Shown one piece after another: positions 61,397-64,000 of a stretch of 64,000 bases of DNA. Origin of the DNA: Fodinibacter sp963763015 (GTDB taxonomy: Bacteria; Actinomycetota; Actinomycetes; Actinomycetales; Dermatophilaceae); the NCBI GenBank assembly GCA_963763015.1, contig CAVXML010000011.1, positions 619,897-683,896 of the forward strand, given 5' to 3'. Under the pieces are notes generated by a model. The model was not told where the DNA came from, made no database searches, and saw only the letters and a program-made list of their open reading frames with translations. The position numbers and the translations under genes were made by a program. Within the stretch, counting starts at the first letter, position 1. The number at the start of each line of letters is the position of its first letter.

Positions 61397-62584
61397 GTGA
61401 GCACCACCTCCGGCGCACCCGATGGCGTCACCGGCCTGCCGCAGGACGCCATCCCACGACCGGTTCTGATCCTGATCGGGCTGGCCGCGGCGACCCTCGC
61501 CGTCGCCGGCATCAAGGAGGCTGCCTGGCTGATCGCGCCGGCGAGTCTGGGCGTCGTCCTGGTGGTCACCGTCTCGCCGATCGGCGGACTGCTGGAGCGC
61601 AGGGGAGCCCCCGTGTGGGTGGGAGTCGTCGTGACGATCCTGCTCGTGTACCTCATCCTCATCACGCTCGTGCTCGCGATCGCGGGATCGGGCGCGAAGC
61701 TCGCCAGCCTCATCCCGCAGTACACCTCGGAGATGGACGACCTCGTCGACGGCCTGGGTTCCCGGCTGGCCGACCTGGGGCTGCAGCCGGAGCAGGTGCG
61801 GGCGGCGACCCAGAGCCTGGACCTCAACAGGCTGACCGACCTCCTGACCGACACGGCGTCGAACGTCCTCGGCGTGCTCAGCACGCTGGTGTTCGTCGCC
61901 GTGATCGTCCTGTTCATCGGGTTCGACTCCACGAGGTTCCCCCGCAACCTGTTCGCCGCCCGCGGCGAGCGGCCCGCGGTCGTCGACGCGCTCACCGCGT
62001 TCGCGAAGGGCACCCGGACCTACCTCACGGTCTCCACGATCTTCGGACTCATCGTCGCCGTCGTCGACACGATCGCGCTCACCCTGCTCGGCGTACCCGG
62101 TGCCGTGGCCTGGGGCGTGCTCGCCTTCGTCACGAACTACATCCCCAACATCGGGTTCATCATCGGGGTCATCCCGCCGGCCGTCATCGGCCTCCTCGAA
62201 GGCGGCCCGAGCCTCATGATCGCCGTGATCGTCCTGTACTCGGTCATCAACTTCGTCATCCAGTCGATCATCCAGCCAAAGTTCCAGGCCGACGCGCTCG
62301 GCCTGACCACCACCCTGACCTTCCTGGCCCTCGTGTTCTGGGCGTGGGTCCTGGGTCCCCTGGGCACGATCCTGGCCCTCCCCCTGACGCTGCTCCTCAA
62401 GGCGCTGTTCGTCGACGTCGACCCGCGTGCCCGGTGGCTGGAGCCCCTGCTCTCCGGTGTCCCGCACCCGGAAAGAGACTCCCACCCGGAACCCGATGCC
62501 CGAGCCCACGGCGATGCCCGGACCGAACCCCGAACCAGCGCCGAGGAGCCCCCGGCGCCACGACCCACCGACCCGCGGAGGTAG
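61397..62584 (+). CDS. AI-2E family transporter (second copy)
   Basis: Membrane protein of 395 residues with about eight helices. Family patterns are NYIPNIGFIIGVIPPAVIGL, SIIQPKFQADALGLTTTLTF and WVLGPLGTILALPLTLLLK, followed by a 60-residue acidic/proline-rich tail (HPEPDARAHGDARTEPR). It starts with GTG. It lies between rplA and rplJ, which are normally adjacent in the ribosomal cluster, and has its own upstream spacer of 159 bp after the terminator. It is only distantly similar to the copy at 25050. Confidence 0.9.
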   Translation: MSTTSGAPDGVTGLPQDAIPRPVLILIGLAAATLAVAGIKEAAWLIAPASLGVVLVVTVSPIGGLLERRGAPVWVGVVVTILLVYLILITLVLAIAGSGAKLASLIPQYTSEMDDLVDGLGSRLADLGLQPEQVRAATQSLDLNRLTDLLTDTASNVLGVLSTLVFVAVIVLFIGFDSTRFPRNLFAARGERPAVVDALTAFAKGTRTYLTVSTIFGLIVAVVDTIALTLLGVPGAVAWGVLAFVTNYIPNIGFIIGVIPPAVIGLLEGGPSLMIAVIVLYSVINFVIQSIIQPKFQADALGLTTTLTFLALVFWAWVLGPLGTILALPLTLLLKALFVDVDPRARWLEPLLSGVPHPERDSHPEPDARAHGDARTEPRTSAEEPPAPRPTDPRR

Positions 62585-62588
62585 CACC

Positions 62589-63152
62589 GTGCCCACCGAC
62601 CTGCTCAGCGCCACCTGGAAGATGCTCCTCGTCCGCGGACTGATCGGCATCGTCTTCGGCATCGTCCTCATCGCCTGGCCCGACACGACGATCGTCGTCC
62701 TCGTGGTGCTCTGGGGCATCTGGGCCGTGGTCGACGGCATCGTGCTGGCGGCCCAGATCTTCTCCTCCCCCGGAGGGACCGGACAGAAGGCGCTCGTCGC
62801 CGGGCTGGCCCTCGTGGCGATCCTGGCCGGGCTCATCGCGATCGCACGGCCCGGTCTGGCGGCGAGTGTCGTCACCTGGTTCATCGGCATCTGGCTCCTC
62901 GTCCGCGGCCTCTTCGAGCTGGTCGGCGCCTTCACGTCCCGCTCGACGGCCCCCCGGTGGCTCCTCGTCCTCGGCGCCCTCCTCGACCTGCTGCTCGGCG
63001 CCCTCTTCGTGGCGAACCCAGGCAACAGTGCCGTCGCCATCGCCGTGCTCCTCGGCATCATCGCGCTTGCCTGGGGCATCGTCTTCGTCGTCCTGGCCCT
63101 CCTCGTCCGGCGCCGCGCCGCGGAGGTGGACCGGCTGGAGCGAGCCGCCTGA
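62589..63152 (+). CDS. HdeD/DUF308 family membrane protein
   Basis: Membrane protein of 187 residues with six hydrophobic segments in three hairpin-like pairs (LLVRGLIGIVFGIVLIAWP, AILAGLIAIARPGLAASVV, LLVLGALLDLLLGALFVANP), the repeated pattern of HdeD proteins. HdeD in E. coli is linked to acid resistance; a similar role here is unproven. The GTG start is 4 bp after the preceding stop, so the two genes form a small operon inside the ribosomal-protein cluster. Confidence 0.87.
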   Translation: MPTDLLSATWKMLLVRGLIGIVFGIVLIAWPDTTIVVLVVLWGIWAVVDGIVLAAQIFSSPGGTGQKALVAGLALVAILAGLIAIARPGLAASVVTWFIGIWLLVRGLFELVGAFTSRSTAPRWLLVLGALLDLLLGALFVANPGNSAVAIAVLLGIIALAWGIVFVVLALLVRRRAAEVDRLERAA

Positions 63153-63183
63153 GCCGCTGCCGCGCGTTCGGGTCGCCGGGGAT

Positions 63184-63213
63184 TTGGGCCGAGCCTGCGC
63201 CCTGCCGTAGGGT
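63184..63213 (+). promoter_or_regulatory. Promoter of the rplJ operon
   Basis: TTGGGC (63184-63189) and TAGGGT (63208-63213) are 18 bp apart. The position, about 200 bp before rplJ, is usual for the rplJL promoter. Confidence 0.5.
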
Positions 63214-63219
63214 GTGCTC

Positions 63220-63419
63220 GACCGAAGACCGCCGGTTGTCGCGTGCACCCGCACGAGACCGAAGGTTCCGCCGAGAGCGGGCGACCAGCGCAGGCCACGA
63301 AGTTCCCGGTATGCCGTGGGCCCGCCCACGTCGCCGCCGAACGAGCCCCGTGCCCTGCGCCGGGGCTCGCTGTCGTTCCGGGCCTTCCACCGACGGTCCA
63401 CCGACGGAAGGAGGCGCCC
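63220..63419 (+). promoter_or_regulatory. rplJ leader (L10 leader-type region)
   Basis: The 200-nt untranslated leader before rplJ is rich in inverted repeats, including CGAGCCCCG/CGGGGCTCG (63342-63350 with 63361-63369) shortly before the GGAAGGAGG ribosome-binding site. In many bacteria this region is the L10-L12 autoregulatory leader. The identification rests on position and folding potential, not on a matched motif. Confidence 0.5.
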
Positions 63420-64000
63420 ATGTCTCGTGCCGACAAGGCCGCGGCGATCGCCGAGCTCTCCGAGAAGTTCCGGAGCTCGAACGCTGCCGTCCTCACGGAG
63501 TACCGCGGGCTCACGGTGAAGCAGATCACCGACCTGCGCAGCTCCCTGCGGGGCACCGCGACCTACGCCGTGGTCAAGAACACGCTGACCCAGCTCGCCG
63601 CCAAGGACGCCGGGGTGACCGCGTTCGACGGTCAGCTCGTCGGACCGACCGCCATCGCCTTCGTCGACGGCGACCCGGTGGAGGCTGCCAAGGGCCTGCG
63701 TGACTTCGCCAGGGCCAACCCCCATCTGGTGATCAAGGGTGGTGTGCTCGAGGGCAAGACCCTCAGCGCCGCCGAGATCGCCACGCTCGCGGACCTGGAG
63801 TCCCGCGAGGTCCTCCTCGCCAAGCTGGCCGGCGCCATGAACGCCTCGCTCAGCAAGGCGGTCCACCTCTTCGCCGCCCCGCTCTCGCAGGCCGCTCGCA
63901 CGGTCGACGCGCTCCGGGCGAAGGTCGAGAGCGAGGGTCCGGCCGCCGGTGCCCCCGCCGCGGCCGAGGAGACCCCTGCCGACGCCGCCCCCGCGGCCGA
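63420..64000 (+). CDS. rplJ: 50S ribosomal protein L10 (3' end beyond window)
   Basis: Ribosomal stalk protein that anchors the L7/L12 dimers. At least 193 codons are visible. Family motifs: RADKAAAIAELSEKFRSSNA, VLTEYRGLTVKQITDLRSSL, TYAVVKNTLTQLAAKDAG and VGPTAIAFVDGDPVEAAKGL. The C-terminal part is the usual actinobacterial Ala/Pro/Glu-rich tail and is cut by the window end. A strong GGAAGGAGG precedes the ATG. rplL is expected next. Confidence 0.96.
   Translation, partial: MSRADKAAAIAELSEKFRSSNAAVLTEYRGLTVKQITDLRSSLRGTATYAVVKNTLTQLAAKDAGVTAFDGQLVGPTAIAFVDGDPVEAAKGLRDFARANPHLVIKGGVLEGKTLSAAEIATLADLESREVLLAKLAGAMNASLSKAVHLFAAPLSQAARTVDALRAKVESEGPAAGAPAAAEETPADAAPAA

Overview
The window is high-GC DNA from an actinobacterium. 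Third codon positions are mostly G or C, GTG starts are frequent, and many genes begin a few bases after a TANNNT -10 box, which suggests leaderless transcripts. Gene content points to the Micrococcales, and something like the Intrasporangiaceae is my best guess: zinc-ribbon L33, HadA/HadB-type dehydratases, IcmF, a DUF5709 protein, and the order tRNA-Trp-secE-nusG-rplK-rplA-rplJ. The family name is inferred from gene content only.

Layout. 1-2.4 kb: sugar ABC transporter binding lipoprotein (cut by the window edge) behind a ROK repressor with a perfect palindromic operator. 2.5-15.6 kb: PepN, a decayed endonuclease/exonuclease/phosphatase gene, DUF1801 protein, alpha/beta hydrolase, an AAA+/VWA pair, a GH2 glycosidase, a cyclase-domain/ATPase/TPR regulator and a small secreted protein. 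15.6-23.0 kb: an island bounded by a 19-bp exact direct repeat, one copy of which is the 3' end of yajQ. It holds an IS3 transposase remnant, a frameshifted secreted-protein remnant, a GAF-ANTAR regulator, a SpoIIE-type phosphatase, a small membrane protein, a strongly folded 129-nt element, a membrane protein with eight 49-residue tandem repeats, and a primase-polymerase remnant. I read it as a decayed integrative element. 23.0-27.2 kb: yajQ, tRNA-Tyr, an aldonolactone/alditol oxidase, an AI-2E family exporter and a YihY protein.

27.4-37.9 kb: a long co-directional run. It starts with an 1835-residue single-chain acyl-CoA carboxylase, followed by a DinB-like protein, a MobA-like nucleotidyltransferase, two DUF202 membrane proteins, and then MoxR AAA+, CoxE-type VWA and XdhC genes that resemble molybdenum-hydroxylase maturation factors. 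No such enzyme lies in the window. 38-44 kb: GlxA-type regulator, a two-component system whose kinase is fused to a DUF4173-like membrane domain, AroQ and an APH-fold kinase. 44-52 kb: IcmF, ClC channel, endonuclease IV, deazaflavin-dependent nitroreductase-like protein, an SDR gene and a metal/cobalamin-binding gene that each carry a one-base frameshift, then tRNA-Thr and tRNA-Met.

52-64 kb: rpmG, hadA/hadB-like genes, murB, an HTH protein, adenosine deaminase, DUF5709 protein, an aminotransferase, tRNA-Trp, secE, nusG, rplK, rplA, then two membrane-protein genes lying between rplA and rplJ. rplJ has its own promoter and leader and runs off the window end. The best leads are the yajQ-3'-end island with its folded element, the tandem-repeat membrane protein, and the single-chain carboxylase.
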